Shown: positions 36,501 to 49,432, numbered from the stretch's first letter. The stretch is 64,000 nucleotides of DNA from Straminergon stramineum (GCA_963920665.1 OY987266.1:24230248-24294247); one strand, 5' to 3'. Program-made: numbers and translations. Notes: generated from the sequence alone by a model not told the origin.

Positions 36501-38427
36501 ACTGCATGTCAAATTCATGTCAGACTTTCCTGAGCTGACAGTAGTTAGCTCAGGAATCATGATCACGCTCGGGCATTCGTATCCAAGCCATGCCATGCCG
36601 TATGCCACATCCCAGCACCTGGGCTGCTAATAAGTGTAGGGGATGGAATCTAATGAGTTAACTAATTGGTATGTTCCCACCTGCCTGTATCTCTCATTGC
36701 TAAAACAGTTAAGCACGGTGATAGATGTCTTGTATTCAAACACACACTCCTTAGCAATTACCAAACCAAGCTGGCATCCCTCGTGGCATAATCTTAACTA
36801 AGAGCGGTGGTAACACTGTTCTTTTCAGATTCCTACGAAAAAACAGGCGATAATGAAGAAAGCATAAATCTGTCAAAAACGTAGATTTGCATTCAATAAC
36901 ATTGGAAGTATGTATTCTAGCACATTCAGTGCCACTGAGTACGAGAGTTCATCATAGTCTTTGCATCAAATCTCGATTTGCAGCAGAGCGATTATGTCAC
37001 CGTCTCCGATTTGCAGCAGAGCAAGCACTACTATCACTGAACACATGCCGAGAAAGTGCTGTGCTGATGTACTCATTTCCTCGCAGAACAATCACTTCGT
37101 ACTAGAACGCACTTTGCAGATCATGCTTGAAGCTTTCAAGTTAACGCAATCTTGCCTTGCCAACGATTAATGTGCTTCTTTCTTTAGGTATCACTACATA
37201 TTTGCATACTTCCACAAGCTGAACTTTTACAACATTTCTGAACAACACTCCATGTTAACGTAGAATACTGAATCTCGATAGAACCTAAACAGCGCGACAG
37301 TCGTCACAGGGTGTTAATCAAACAGTCTCCCAGTGCTCTCATTCTGGAAAGCGGTCCAGAGAGAATCTCTCGAACTTGAAGTAGCATCAGATGCTAGTTT
37401 GGCCTGTGTTCGATCGAGATTAGTGGCGAAGCTGTGAACAAACAATGTACATCACAGTATCGAAAATTTCCTATTGCTACTTCCCGAACCTCTTTTTGGC
37501 AGAACACATGAGAACATGTTCAGGCTATTTGAAAGTTGGGAATTTTTTATCATTTAACACCCAGTTCTGCCCAAAACAAAGGTGGGAACAGAGAAGCTAA
37601 TCAGAGCATCGACATTGGCCCTTCGAAAGACAGGCAGGTTCATCCCACCTTCAAGGGACCTAATCATACTCTCCAAAAGACAGGCAGGTTCATCCCCACC
37701 TTCAAACCCAAGGGACCCAATCGTACTCTCTCTGGGTGTACACATTCCCACTTTAAAATTGTTCTCATTCACGTTGTTTAGAGTGTCGGACAAAGGATAG
37801 TCACTCACTCAGTCAATGCGTGTCCCCATGCTTGGCACAATTTGGTCATTGCTTCTTCCAATTGGACCACTAGTACCTGACCCACAAAAACATCACATTC
37901 TCGAACATGAAGAGATGAACCCCTTCTATAATAGCATTGTCATACAAATATATTTGTGCTGTAGTGCTACAGTCTCCTTGATTCAAGGGAAAATTTGTAT
38001 CCAAGAATAAATCCTAGTGCAGCTAAAGCCCATCATCCATCCCCTCCCAACTTCTCAACCCATCTATTGACGTTAGGTTAGTAGGGCCTTGATAAAGGAG
38101 GGTAGTGATATTTTGCTCAAAAGTGATATAATTCATTTGAGGAAATATTAGGCAAAAAAAAGGATGAATTCATTGAAGTACTGAATATCATGAAGACAAA
38201 TAGACAATATCACTCTTGTTCCAATGAATGTACATTCTTTGGGGAGAATAATTCAAATTTCATCTTCATTTTGCACATTTCATCGACTTATAAAAATGTA
38301 AACAACTTAACAACTACATCAATCCGAAGAAGATTTTTTTTATACTATCCAAAATAAATGGGAAAAAAAACTTTCATTAGTCTTGATAAGTTCATGTTGG
38401 AAAAAGCAAAGAAGTAGAAAACTTTGT
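33522..38427. other. 4.9 kb of GC-richer, apparently unique sequence without a supported gene
   Basis: Composition is higher in GC than the flanks, especially at 35.9-36.6 kb. Open frames are all under 100 codons and have no recognised domain. I saw no consistent splice series. It could hold a non-coding RNA or regulatory sequence. A 50-bp tandem duplication lies at 37625-37735. Confidence 0.35.
37625..37735. repeat. Two-copy tandem repeat, about 50-bp unit
   Basis: AAAGACAGGCAGGTTCATCC is followed by a CACCTTCAA..GGGACC..AATC.TACTCTC stretch, occurring twice in tandem. The second copy begins near 37677 with a short insertion. Confidence 0.8.
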
Positions 38428-38630
38428 TTACCAATGAAGTAAGGATCATTTTTGCATCCTTAAAAAGGTGCCCAGCCCCTACATTGAACAAAATTGTCTT
38501 GTATGTCTCTTGAGCCAACTCTAGTCCTTCAATTAATTGGTAAGTTCCTCTAAGATATCTATTGAAGTATAATACCTTCCTAGCATGAAGAGGTCTATTG
38601 CATGGTTGTACAATGTTAGGTTATAAAGAG
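38428..38630 (+). repeat. Interspersed repeat R5, copy 2
   Basis: Direct match of 8658-8860 without the G-run. Non-coding. Confidence 0.6.
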
Positions 38631-38831
38631 AATTAGAGGCACAAAAAGGATAGGGTCTTGGATAGGGTCTTTTTGCCCTTGCAATTCAAGAATGTTATGG
38701 ACTAGGTAATTACAAAAGAGGCCAAGTTATCAAAAACAATCATCAATTGAGAACTACTGAGTTGCAAGTGACAAGGTTGGTACCAACCTATAATTATGTT
38801 TGATGACTTAGCCTACCTTGCAATTACCAGA

Positions 38832-38931
38832 CATAATCTCAATGTAGGAGAGTTGAGTCATTTGACTTCTTTGATTGCTTAACCAATCGAAACATGCCAC
38901 AATGGCAAAACTCTCCTACATTGAGATTATG
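38832..38931. repeat. 100-bp hairpin with perfect 23-bp inverted repeats
   Basis: CATAATCTCAATGTAGGAGA (start of the arm, 38832-38854) has its exact reverse complement at 38909-38931. A further direct near-copy of the right arm, with the 'accaatc.aaacatg' context, is at about 39100-39159. So the unit has been duplicated. Could be a tiny MITE. Confidence 0.75.
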
Positions 38932-40754
38932 TTAGACTGTTAGAGGGATATGCACTCACTAAGTTAATACCAATTGATAGTAGTAAAGATTTCTCTCAAA
39001 TTTTTCTCATTGCTAAACCAACGAAACTTCTACTTCATACCCACCCTATTGAAAATTTGCACAAGGCAAGGTATAAGCATTATCAATCTTAATCTGATTC
39101 TCCTTGACCAATCAAAACATGATGCCACTATGATGAAACTCTCCTGCATTGAGATTATGAAGTGATAGACCTCGCTGCTCACTGGCATGGCGCACGCTAT
39201 AGGAGTGGATCTTCAATCTCTCTTATAAACTTTTGAGAATTAAACATGTGTTCTAATTTTCTTATGCAAGCTAATCTCAACATACATATAGTATACGTGA
39301 TACGGTACGTGCAACCAGAATAGTCACCTCAAATGTCCAGTAAGCATTCATTTCAGTTCATTTCAAGTGGCGGGGCGATTTGAGGTGCACAACTGCACAT
39401 ACCTTGTGTGGATTTTGTTTCGAGTTTCCGTCGAACGAGATCCCCGACGAGATCAAAGAAACATGAATGGCCAAAATTATTTATATCAGGAATTGGAGAT
39501 TTGGAATCAGTCAATGAAAGCGCGCGGTGAGGTAAGTTTGCTTGTTAAATTGGGTCGATACAGAGGTGCTCCATGGAAGTTGCGGTTAGCTGGGTTTGTA
39601 GCTTCAATCCATTAGATCTCCCAGAAAATCGAAGAGTCTTGTGGGATACCCGGTAAATCGATCGGATACTAACGTTAGGATCCACACTGCCGCAGGGATT
39701 CCCCAGCCAAAACTCCGATCCGTCTGTTGCATCGACAATGCAACGAAGACACGGAAAATATGAACGGGTTTGTGAAGTTGTATTAGAATACATCTTTGGT
39801 TAATTATCCAGTAACTTCGTAGTACTAAGCTAGCTGAGTTAGAATTTGTAGTAGCCGGCACCCCAATCGACGCCCGAGCCAGCCAGCCAGTCCTCAAGTA
39901 CCGAATTGGGAGGACTACCTTACATGCGGTGAAGTGCTTAAAGTACGCACTGAGTGCCAGCCTTTCAGAATTGTTTGTACTGTACAGCCCGCCAGGCGGA
40001 TAATTTAATTAAGCAGTCACGCCATGCCAGTGCAGGCAAGGCCAAGATAACCGCTCGGAGCGTGTCAATTGTGTAGATGTAGAATATACACTATGTGCGT
40101 GTGAATTGCATGTGTGTGCTATGCATGTCGATCAAGACGTGCCCATTCTGGATTTCTGACTAGCCGGAATCTGGAAACTTAGAAATTCATGGCATGACTT
40201 CACCAAGATTTGCGGTCTGTATGACTGAGAATTTGAACTAAACATTGAGTTTGGAGAAGTCTGCCGCTACCTGTCCATCTAGCTAACGGACTGTAAGACT
40301 GTCTGTCTGACTTCCGGCTTCTAAGGTAGACCAGCCCATTTCCGCTAACTGCCTACGGTAGAGCCACCAGTAGTAGATCATTAAAGCAATTTTGGAGCAG
40401 ATCATGAGCAGTATGAAGTTATGGAAATTTTTCCCCTGTAGGAAGATAGGAAATATGGGCATTGCAAAATTTTCAGAATTTTATTCCCAAAATTGAAATT
40501 ACTGTAAATTGTGGGAGCCAAAAAGTATTCATGATCCATAACCAATGTCTAGACTCTTCCAATTCCAATCATTCAAGAAATACTTTCCGGCTCACTACTT
40601 CTTACTTTCTTGCTCACTACTTGGAGACAAGTGTTATAACTTCATTAGTCCCACTCTTGAAAATGACAAAAAAAGATATTCCAAGCTTAAGTTGGAAATC
40701 TATTCTAGCCTTTTTTTGGAAATATTGCACCCTACAAGTTAGGTACACAGCATG
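38932..40754. other. Intergenic, nothing firmly supported
   Basis: Includes the partial hairpin copy ending at 39159 and a GC-richer patch at 39.3-40.4 kb. No gene is supported. Confidence 0.35.
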
Positions 40755-41122
40755 GTTGACAATTGGTGCTTCTACCTTATTTTTTCCATCCTAGTTTTGG
40801 CCCCAATTTCACCACAATACTCAACCACATCCAGTCATTTTTCTAACAATTTGTGTGCATTAATGGCAATAAGGTTTAACGTATCAAGCCTTCATAGGTT
40901 TAGGGTACTAGGACATTTATGACTCTAGTCTATTGATAGTTTGTAATTTCAAAGCAAACTTCTCTAGAAATTCATAGAAATTACAATTTTAATCAAAAAA
41001 TCATAATTTTACTTCAGTTTGATTCATGAAATATGCACATACCTTTAAAAAATATATGTGCCCCTCTTGAAGTTGGCCCCAAGATATTTAGGTTGTAAAT
41101 TAGGGTGGTAATAGGCTTGTCT
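40755..41122 (+). repeat. Interspersed repeat R3, copy 2 (longest)
   Basis: Runs from 'ggtgcttctacc' to 'agggtggtaataggcttgtc'. The right 240 bases match 6577-6845 inverted, and both ends match 42860-43100 directly. Non-coding. Confidence 0.65.
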
Positions 41123-41990
41123 TTCTTACATATAAGCTGATGAAGAGTTTGCCAACCCAATTTCGTTCATTGCCCAATTCCGTTGTTGAGTAGAGAAGCC
41201 TTGCCTTGGGAAAACGTGGGGCTTCTAACTGCAACTAGATGTAGTTCAAATAATGAAAGATCCCGTGGCCAAAAGTCACAAACATAACAATAAATCCCCC
41301 CAATGATGCCATATGAACCAAAATACTATCACCCTTCCATACACCCCTCCAAAGATGTCATGGAGTTTCAATATACCCCATGTATGGTAAAAAATTGTGG
41401 AAACAAAGTCATATCCTTCATGAACTCCCCTCGAAGAAGTGTCTGATAGTTGATTGAGTGCCACGTTCGCTATTCAACTCCAAACTAAGAGTGTGATATG
41501 CCTTTGGAAAGATAACAAAAAGTTCTAAAACCTCTCCAAAATTCACTCAAAACTAAGATACTGTTCAACTTTTATGGTTGGTCAAAGTTCACCCTTCCCA
41601 ATTCCAAGGCAGCTCACCTATACTTCACTCTCAAGCTCATAACTTTCACATACTACCTCCAAATCAAGAAAATAAACCCATTTTGAAAAGTTAACATGAA
41701 CATCTACAAGCTCTCCAAGTTTCACTCAAACACAAAGTACTGTCCACATTTCATAGCCTTTCAAAAACTCACTCTCTTGAAAGTTTGAGGCAGCTTCACA
41801 ACACTTCACTCCCAAACTTATAATTTATACATACTAACTTCAAACTTCATTAATGATAGCTTTTCGGAAACACGAAAACAAGATACACAAGCTCTCAAAA
41901 TTTCATTACCAAACTCTCCATGTACAAAGTGCTATCCCCTCCCAAAGTGACGACTTTCCTAAGCAAACAAGGAAGAGGAAGAAGATGATC
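41123..41990. other. Intergenic, nothing recognised
   Basis: Contains loosely repeated phrases such as 'ttcactcaaa.ctaa.atactgt' and 'cacttcactc.caa.ct.ata', spaced about 130 bp apart (41530-41840). This suggests an old tandem array. Confidence 0.35.
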
Positions 41991-42110
41991 CTCAACCTCA
42001 TTCGCCACCTCAACCTCATTTGCCACCTCAACCTCATTCACCACCTCAACCTCATTCACCACCTCAATCTCATCCACCATCTCAACCTCATCCACCACCT
42101 CAATTTCCAT
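41991..42110. repeat. 18-bp minisatellite, about 6.5 units
   Basis: Units of CTCAACCTCATTCACCAC repeat head to tail with a few substitutions. Because 18 is a multiple of three, all frames stay open. One frame reads as a Pro-Gln-Pro-His-Ser-Pro repeat after an acidic stretch. No gene around it is supported. Confidence 0.9.
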
Positions 42111-42859
42111 GCCATCCACTTAAGTTAGTGGATTTTGGCCACTAAGATGCCACATGGGCTATAATACCCACATGGGCCACTTCCTATTCTCGATAAGTCT
42201 ATCCATATCATCTATGTGGATTTCTAATCCATTAAAAATAAAAATAAGGAAAAAGGTAAAACAAACTTTACCTTTTGTTTTTACAACTTCAACCTAACTA
42301 ACTAACATATTAAATTATCTTCTAATATAGAAATCAAAGAACTAAGTGTTTGTCAAATAGAGGTAAAAAAAAAGAGTTCAAGTGGAGTATAACCCCATTT
42401 GTTTCTTGAAACTCTACAAAAAAAACCCTTCCAATTTAACAAACAATTATGCATTTTCACATAATGAACACATTTACAATACAACACCGTCACTATAGAA
42501 GAAACATCCAAAAGTATCCATGTTCCCATTCATGCATAATAGAGTTCCCTAAAAATGTCCCTAGGCTTCCATTAAAAGTGTCCATATATAGTTTCATTAA
42601 ATTGTCCCTTTATTGTTGATAGTTGATTGCTCATTTATATTAGAATGTTAGATTTTGATTTCAAGTCCACCTATATGACACTTTCAATGGTTTAGGAAGC
42701 TACCACTTTGAAAATTCATAGAAAATACATGCCATATCCAAAAATTCTAATTTTCTTATTGAAAATTCATGATTGTCATTTGCTAATTCTACAAAAATAT
42801 TTTTTTCTAGCAAAAGGTGCCTTCAACTATGTTGAATACTTGAATTTCTTATATTGACG
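42111..42859. other. AT-rich intergenic, nothing recognised
   Basis: No gene or bounded element was seen. Confidence 0.35.
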
Positions 42860-43100
42860 GTTCTAAGTGCTTCCACCGTATTTTTGGCCCTAATTCCATC
42901 CATGAAAAAATCCAAATATACCAAGAAGAATATCCAAATCCATTCATTTTCTGACAAATTTAGTGCATTAATACCAAATGGGATAATATGTCAATGCTTG
43001 ATTGGTGAGTACTTATGTATTATGTAACATTAGAGAAATGGAAAGGCGAGGCTCCAACACACTTAGATTCCAAATTAGGGTGGTAATAGGCCTATATACC
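42860..43100 (+). repeat. Interspersed repeat R3, copy 3 (internally deleted)
   Basis: Shares 'gtgcttccacc', 'ttttggccctaatt', 'gtgcattaat.' and 'ccaaattagggtggtaatag' with copy 2. It lacks about 130 bases of the middle. Confidence 0.6.
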
Positions 43101-43358
43101 TTAAGGTAAAATATTCCATTGTGGTTAGAATTAAAAGTTTGTCCTCTTGTTATTGCTGAATTTTTTTTAATATTTTTCCCACACAAAAATAGTCAAGTGT
43201 GAGAAATGGCAAAAGTAATTGAAATTATATCTTTTTGATGGAGTATGAATTTGTTATGAATTTTTGAAGTATGTTGTCCATCATAGCCCCAAAAAATTTG
43301 TAGACTATCCCAAAAGCAACAAAAAATATATCTATAATGGTCATCTTACTTACCAAGG

Positions 43359-43572
43359 GTTGCTATTATGTGAGCCTAAAAGCACGAGCCTAGAAGACTA
43401 TATACCTATATTATAGGTGTTTATATATTAGAAACCTTCTATGATTATAGTGTAGTTATATTATAGATACCTATAATATTTATTATAAGTGTTTATGTTA
43501 TAAGCACCTTCTATGGTTGTAGTATATCTACTTATACATATGCTCAAGGCTCACAAGCTCACATACTAGCAC
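43359..43572 (+). mobile_element. MITE family M2, copy 2
   Basis: Begins GGTTGCTATTATGTGAGCCT and ends AGCTCACATACTAGCAC, imperfect inverted ends. The interior is made of short palindromic ATATTATAG-type repeats. Inverted partner of 43757-43986. Confidence 0.75.
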
Positions 43573-43756
43573 TATTGATAAGCTTTCTTCCATGCCTGCC
43601 ATTTCACATTGTTGGACCATATCCCATGTTTGTAGTGTGAATGCTCTCAGTGTCACTATAGCTTGCCATTTACCACTTTTCTCCTACATTACCAACTTCA
43701 TTAAATTCTCAAATTTTGAGTGTGAGAATAATTTCAATGTAGGATCATAAACCAAC

Positions 43757-43986
43757 AATGCTAGTATGTGAGCTTGTGAGAATTGAGCCTACATTATACT
43801 AGATACCTATAATATAGATACCACACACTATAAAAGATATAAGTATCATAAACACCTATAATATGGATATTTTTAACATATATACCCTATAATTATAGAT
43901 GGTTTCTATGGTATATACACATATAACATAGGTGTGTAGTATTATAGGTTCATGGACTCACACTCCTATGCTCACATAATAGCAAC
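43757..43986 (-). mobile_element. MITE family M2, copy 3 (inverted)
   Basis: Begins CAATGCTAGTATGTGAGCTT and ends GCTCACATAATAGCAACC. It is the inverted version of copy 2, 184 bp away. Non-coding. Confidence 0.75.
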
Positions 43987-44313
43987 CCTCATACTCGATT
44001 CATAGTTTGGGATTTGAGATTTAGGGTAGGCTTTACAAATTTGGATTGTGCTTTGGTTTTGATGGATAAATTTGGATGTGAAATAAGGTATATGACCTAT
44101 TTCCAACCATAGATCCATTTGTGCAAGATATGATGACCTATTTTTAAGAAGGACAAGAATATGATGTAGGATTTCATTCATTTAAGGTGACCAAAATTTA
44201 ATGGCGTATTGACAAGGCAACAATTTCTCCATAGACAAAGACAATGGCTACCTTGATTGGAAATTTGTTTGTTGAGATATCAAAATAATCGGATTTGAAT
44301 GAGATGACTACAC

Positions 44314-45222
44314 TTAACCCCTAAAGGACTGGCTTTGTATTTTTGGGAACATAACATTTTTGGGTACGTATATGTGAGCAAAGATTTGATTGATATAAGT
44401 TGAAATTTTCTTACAAGGTGTGGACAAGGAATATCTTCTATAGATGCTAAATTTCATTTCATTTAAGTGTACAAGTGAAAAGTTATGATGCAAAATGTTG
44501 TTTGTTTCTCAACTCATGCTACTCAGGTAGATCAAAAATACACATCTTTTCAAAAATTGAAAATTGAAATCCGTTTTCTCTCTCTTTATATATATAGGGA
44601 AGGCTTTGAATCATTCCATTTTGATCAATGGCATGAAAGATATGAGGAGTTTTAGTTTGTGGGCAATTATGGAATCTCTATTCTAAAATAAATTTTGAAG
44701 TCCTTTATTTAACAAAAATTTTAATATTTTTAAAAATAAATAAATACCTAGGATGTAGATTGTTTATTACAACATTACAACCATTGAGATTAGCATTTTT
44801 CAATCCCATAACTAAATTCTTAACAATTTAGTATTTTAAATCATTCTCTTTGTCTTTCTACTTACTAATTTTTTTGTATATGTTGTGCAATTCGAAATGA
44901 CTTGAATTTCTTTTTCAAGCATGTAGCCAGCTTGCCTTCATGAATAAATCCAAAGAAGCACCACCATTTTGGAAATTTTTTCATTCAAATGTGACCTTGT
45001 GAAGTGCAGCTATCTAGTTTTTTGCAAGGCCAAAAAAAGGATTTTTGTTAATTTGAACCCTAATATCTTGCAATCTACAAGATGGAAATTCTTGAATTTT
45101 TTCAGATCTTTTCAAACTAGCTTACTACAAGATCCTACGATTACATGTGTCCAAAAATGTTTTTTTTCTAAAATTTGATACTTGTACTATAAAAGGCAGT
45201 TTTGGAGTGTTTATGGTGAATA
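44314..45222 (-). mobile_element. TTAA-type element, subfamily A copy 4 (one end lost)
   Basis: Begins TTAACCCCTAAAGGACTGG and then follows subfamily A in the same sense as 11885-12770. It stops at 'tttatggtgaa', where the others continue to CTTTAGGGGTTAA, so the right terminal repeat is lost. Non-coding. Confidence 0.75.
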
Positions 45223-46574
45223 CAAACTTCTTCTTTGGCAATTATATAGTATATGATTTCCAAATTAGGGTTATATTTCCAATTTATGATACAATATGTT
45301 GTCATATGAAGTGGCCCTAAGACCTTCCTACTTATTTTAGTGGTATAATTATACCATTCCAAGTTTATGATTAATGTACAAATTTTTCATAAATATTGAT
45401 ATCCCATCATGTAATATAATAAATATTTTCCCCATTAATTTTGCATAGCACAAACAAAAAATTGTTTTAATTATATTTTGATAAATTTACTTTCCTACAT
45501 ACTACATATGAATCTTATGGATTTACATTTTTACACCTAGATTCTTAAATAAATCTATGTTTTACATCCTCTCCAATTTGGATAAGAATTGTATAACTTC
45601 TATGACCCAATTTTAATTAATTGGTATGCTTATGGGTGTTTTCAAATTGATTTGAACTTGGTGGGAATGGCACCAAAGACCATCCACCCACCCACTATGA
45701 GTAGAGCCTTAAGTTAATTATTTCTTTTCATTAAGTGGATAGTTACCTTCATACCTCATTATTGCCTACTTAGGTTTCTTTCTCTCCCATAAGGTAGCAT
45801 CACCCATAAGCATGATTGTCTCTATAGGCATGACTTATATTGGTACCCATATTCGTGGGTTTTTGTTCCATGATTGTCAAGTGCGAAAAAATATTGGTAA
45901 TGGATGAAAGGTGTAACAAAGTTGAATGTCAATAAGTTTGGAAACAAGATCAGTGGATGGCGGTTTTAGTTTTACAATACCATCAATGAATAAACTGAGG
46001 AGGTGGATGTAGAGGTGGTTTAATAAATTTCTCTGGTGGTTGTAGGTCTCATCATAGTGTAAATAGATTCAATTTGTAGTGATCAGATGGTGAATGGAGG
46101 TAGATTTGGGTTTCACCATGTTAGTATTACAGGTAGTGGTTGTCATAATTTGGAACTTGAAGTGGCAGTTTAGCAATTATGAACAATGGTTTAAGCTTTA
46201 CACCATGACAGCTATGCAATTACCAACAACAATTTAAGCTTCATGCCATGATGGTTGTGGTAATTACTAGCAACGGATTAAATTTCATACCCTGAGCTTC
46301 TTGAGCGCAATTTTGTAGTTCACTTTGTTCACCAAGATTTAGTGTGTGCTTGCTAATTTATAATCAACACAGTAGGGAGTAGAGAGTAGCTATGTCGAGT
46401 GCAATTGGGGAAACCCAACGATACTTTGAGAGCAATGATATTGTGCCAAACACATGGGCACCAGAACTACACCCATATGGACTTGTAAGGGGTGTTGCAT
46501 AGTCTCCCCATCAACATCGCTATAGTAGTCAAGGAAGCCATAACCAAGAAGTTCATTGTGAAATAGTTAGACTT
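45223..46574. other. AT-rich, then flank of the transposase remnant
   Basis: No gene is supported. The last 200 bases, in a broken frame, probably belong to the N-terminal part or leader of the transposase remnant. Confidence 0.35.
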
Positions 46575-48080
46575 GTGGCAACATTAGCAGGCAGAGCAAG
46601 CTTCCATGACTGGCGGGGACATCGACAAGGAGGAATGTGGAGTTTCGATGGACTACAGTCCACTGTTCATCCAACAGAAGGCAGAAGATGCAAGGTTGCC
46701 TCCAGCATTGGCGACATTGTAGGTAGAGGCAGGAACAATGGACAAGTCACAGGGACTGCAATAACATCAGCAACTTGTTTGGTTGCAACACCAACAAGCT
46801 CAGGACCTGGTCCAATTGGGGACCTCAGTAGGAGAAGGCGACAAATAGGAACATGGACAGACTCCCAACTTGCAACTATTGTGGCTACCATGGAGGAAGG
46901 CTTCAAAATAGCTACAATGGCTAGAAACATGGGGATCCCACAATCTTCTCTTAGAGACCACCTCTATGGGAAAACAATGAAACGAAAGAAAGGACGGCAA
47001 GGGGTCTTTAGTTTGGAAGAAGAAATAGCACTTGTGAAGTGGATGTTGGAAATGCAAGACCATGCACACTCCATTTCCATCTTAGAGCTTAGGAGGAAGG
47101 TTACAAAGATTACTCAAGAATGATGGACACCCTTCAAGGACGGCATCCCTAGACATAGATGGATGTGCTGGTTTAGAAACCGAAACCTAGAGCTTACCTT
47201 GAGATCTCTACAAGGGTTGGAAGAAGGGCGTGCAAGGGGATTAAATCCCAACAATGTTGCATCATTGTATGAGAATCTGCAAAAAGCATACAAGCATAAT
47301 GGATATTTGCCATCTCACATCTAGAATGATGACGAAACAGGAGCACAAGCAAGGAAGAGTGGAGGAGGGACTCTCATATTTGCACAATGTGGCAGCAGAT
47401 CTATCCACACAACAATACCAAACAGCAAAGAGCACTTGACAGTCCTCTCATGTATGAATGTTGCAGGCTATTACATTCCAAACTTTTATATTTTCAAAGG
47501 TAAACGGAAGGTGAGAAATTACATTGTTAAATATGAAGCCAAGGCTTGCATGGCAATGCAACCAAATGGTTGGATGACTACATTCTTATTTTCTGCCTGG
47601 ATCTCTTATTTCATTACTATTGTCACAGAAAGGTATGGAATCTCATATGAGAATAGACATCTATTGCTTCTAGATGGACATGGATCACATATAACTCTTG
47701 AAGTAGTCTAGAAGGCTAAATCAACAGGACTTGATATTATCACATTGCCTAGCCATACAAGCCATAGATTACAGCCATTGGATGTTAGTATCTTCAAGCC
47801 ATTCAAAGTAGCATTTTGAGCATGTAGAGATAGATGGACCATAGTAAACAAAGGACGAGGTGCTAGGAAAGAAGAACTAGCAAAGTGGGTGTCCATGGCA
47901 TTCAAGAAGACACTGACAGAAGCAAAAATAACCAAGGGCTTTGTAGCTACCGGGATTTGGCCACTCCGACCAATCACCATGGATGCATTCATGGCACCAG
48001 CCGCATGCTATCTTGACCCTTGCGAAGAAGAAGATGAGGACAATGCACAACATGATCAATCTCTCTATCGCGCCCCTTAG
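46575..48080 (+). pseudogene. Pogo/Tigger-type (DDE_1) transposase remnant, N-terminal and catalytic parts
   Basis: One frame reads through almost the whole span, interrupted by four stops (47121 TGA, then after PSHI, LEVV and KVAF). The N-terminal part has a psq-type helix-turn-helix (TWTDSQLATIVATMEEGFK ... GIPQSSLRDHLYGK) followed by a CENP-B/Tc5-like second HTH. The catalytic core keeps all three acidic positions: D in NDDETG, D in LLLLDGHGSH, and D in LQPLDVSIFKPFK. Such proteins mobilise pogo-superfamily elements by cut and paste at TA. The stops make it non-functional. The preserved frame and catalytic residues suggest recent death. It ends abruptly at 48080, where an LTR-like insert begins. 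Confidence 0.85.
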
Positions 48081-49432
48081 TGACACTTACCACCTTCAGT
48101 TCACCTTTCAATGCTTTCCAAGCACTTAACACTTTAGTGGCACCAAGGGTCACGCTCCCCTAACACTGCACATGCCATGTACATCTAATGTTAGTCTCAC
48201 ATTCCAACTCTTTATACTAAGTCCTAGTCACCGGAACTACTAGCACACACACACACATCATGACACCGAGGCATGTTATTTGATAACATGGGGCGGAACT
48301 TCCATCTTATTATGCAAGGACCCATGGTGGCACTATTCACCATGGTCCTAACCGCCCTTGAGTGTCATCCCAACTCCATACAAGGCTCCTTGTGTATTTG
48401 CTACTTTCTACTTCGTCACTAATTGGAACTCACTATCCAGGACACCTCAACATAGCCTAGTAAAGAGTGGGACTCCACCCAACCAGTGCCACGGGACACC
48501 CACAAGTGTCCTATGGTGCCTTGGAGTGGTGGTGACCCCACACCACCAACCTTGAGTCACCGGGACTCACCAAGGCTCCAAGAGGGAGTGAGGAGGGAGA
48601 CCAACCCCTCCTATAGTACTCTCTGTGGGATTCAGCAGACCACCCCCCTTTGTATATCATAGGGAACTCCCAAAACCACTTTGGTTTTGGAAGACCACCC
48701 CATTTCTCGCAATTCGCCCTAATTTGGGACTCTCGAACTTCCACCCGGCATAACTTTGCGGTCCGGGCTCCAAATTCACATGCGAGCCCATTTTCGACAT
48801 CTACTCGACGAGTAGATGCTGATGGATTCCTCACTTGCCCCATTTGGATAAGTACTCGCAAAGTTATCGCCCTCCAAAGATTCGGGTCCACCGGGAGAGA
48901 CGTCACGCCTTCACCATGGCGCTTCTCTTGGCCATAACTTGAGGCTCCTACCTTAGAACCTCGTAATGCTTGTCATTCTAGCATCCTTGTGTTCTTAGCT
49001 TTCCAAGGATATGCTACATGACATATTTCATGAAGGGATTCCTCATGAACCCCTCCCTCCTAGCCCTTCAGTGTCCCGGCACCACCGAGACACCCCCACC
49101 TTTGAACGCCCATAACTTTTGACTCACAAGTTTAAATCGCACGTTCTTTAAACGGTTAAAAGCGTCTCCTCAAGACCTTTCCAAGCATGTATCACATGCC
49201 CCCAAATTCGTCCGGATCAGAGCGCTAACACGCTCTGATCGCTTGGGACTCCTAGTCCCCCTCACCTCATCTCTTGCAAGGCTTGGGGAGTCACCCCCAG
49301 TGTCCCCCTTGCTCACCAAGGTGACACGGGCACACCTTGTGATGAGGGTCGTGACACTCTCCCTGGTAGTCTACAACCGCAATAGGAGTGCATTTTTGAA
49401 ACTCAAGGAGTGGCACTGTAGTACTTCATGCA
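48081..49432. mobile_element. Probable solo LTR (1352 bp) inserted in the transposase
   Basis: A block of about 50 % GC interrupts the transposase frame. It starts TGACACTTACC and ends ..CTTCATGCA (TG...CA). It is flanked by CTTAG (48076-48080) and CTTGG (49433-49437), a 5-bp target duplication with one mismatch. No gag or pol coding. Repeated 'cataactt' phrases and a perfect 10-bp hairpin (GATCAGAGCG/CGCTCTGATC, 49215-49240) lie inside. The boundaries are my best fit. Confidence 0.6.

Noticed and set aside
39463..39531. Possible first exon: ATG, 23 codons, then a perfect GAG|GTAAGT donor.
   Set aside because: No downstream exon continuing it could be found and no domain is recognisable; too short to support alone.
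48358..48937. Several overlapping open frames at 48.3-49.5 kb.
   Set aside because: They lie within the probable solo LTR; GC-rich non-coding sequence explains them.
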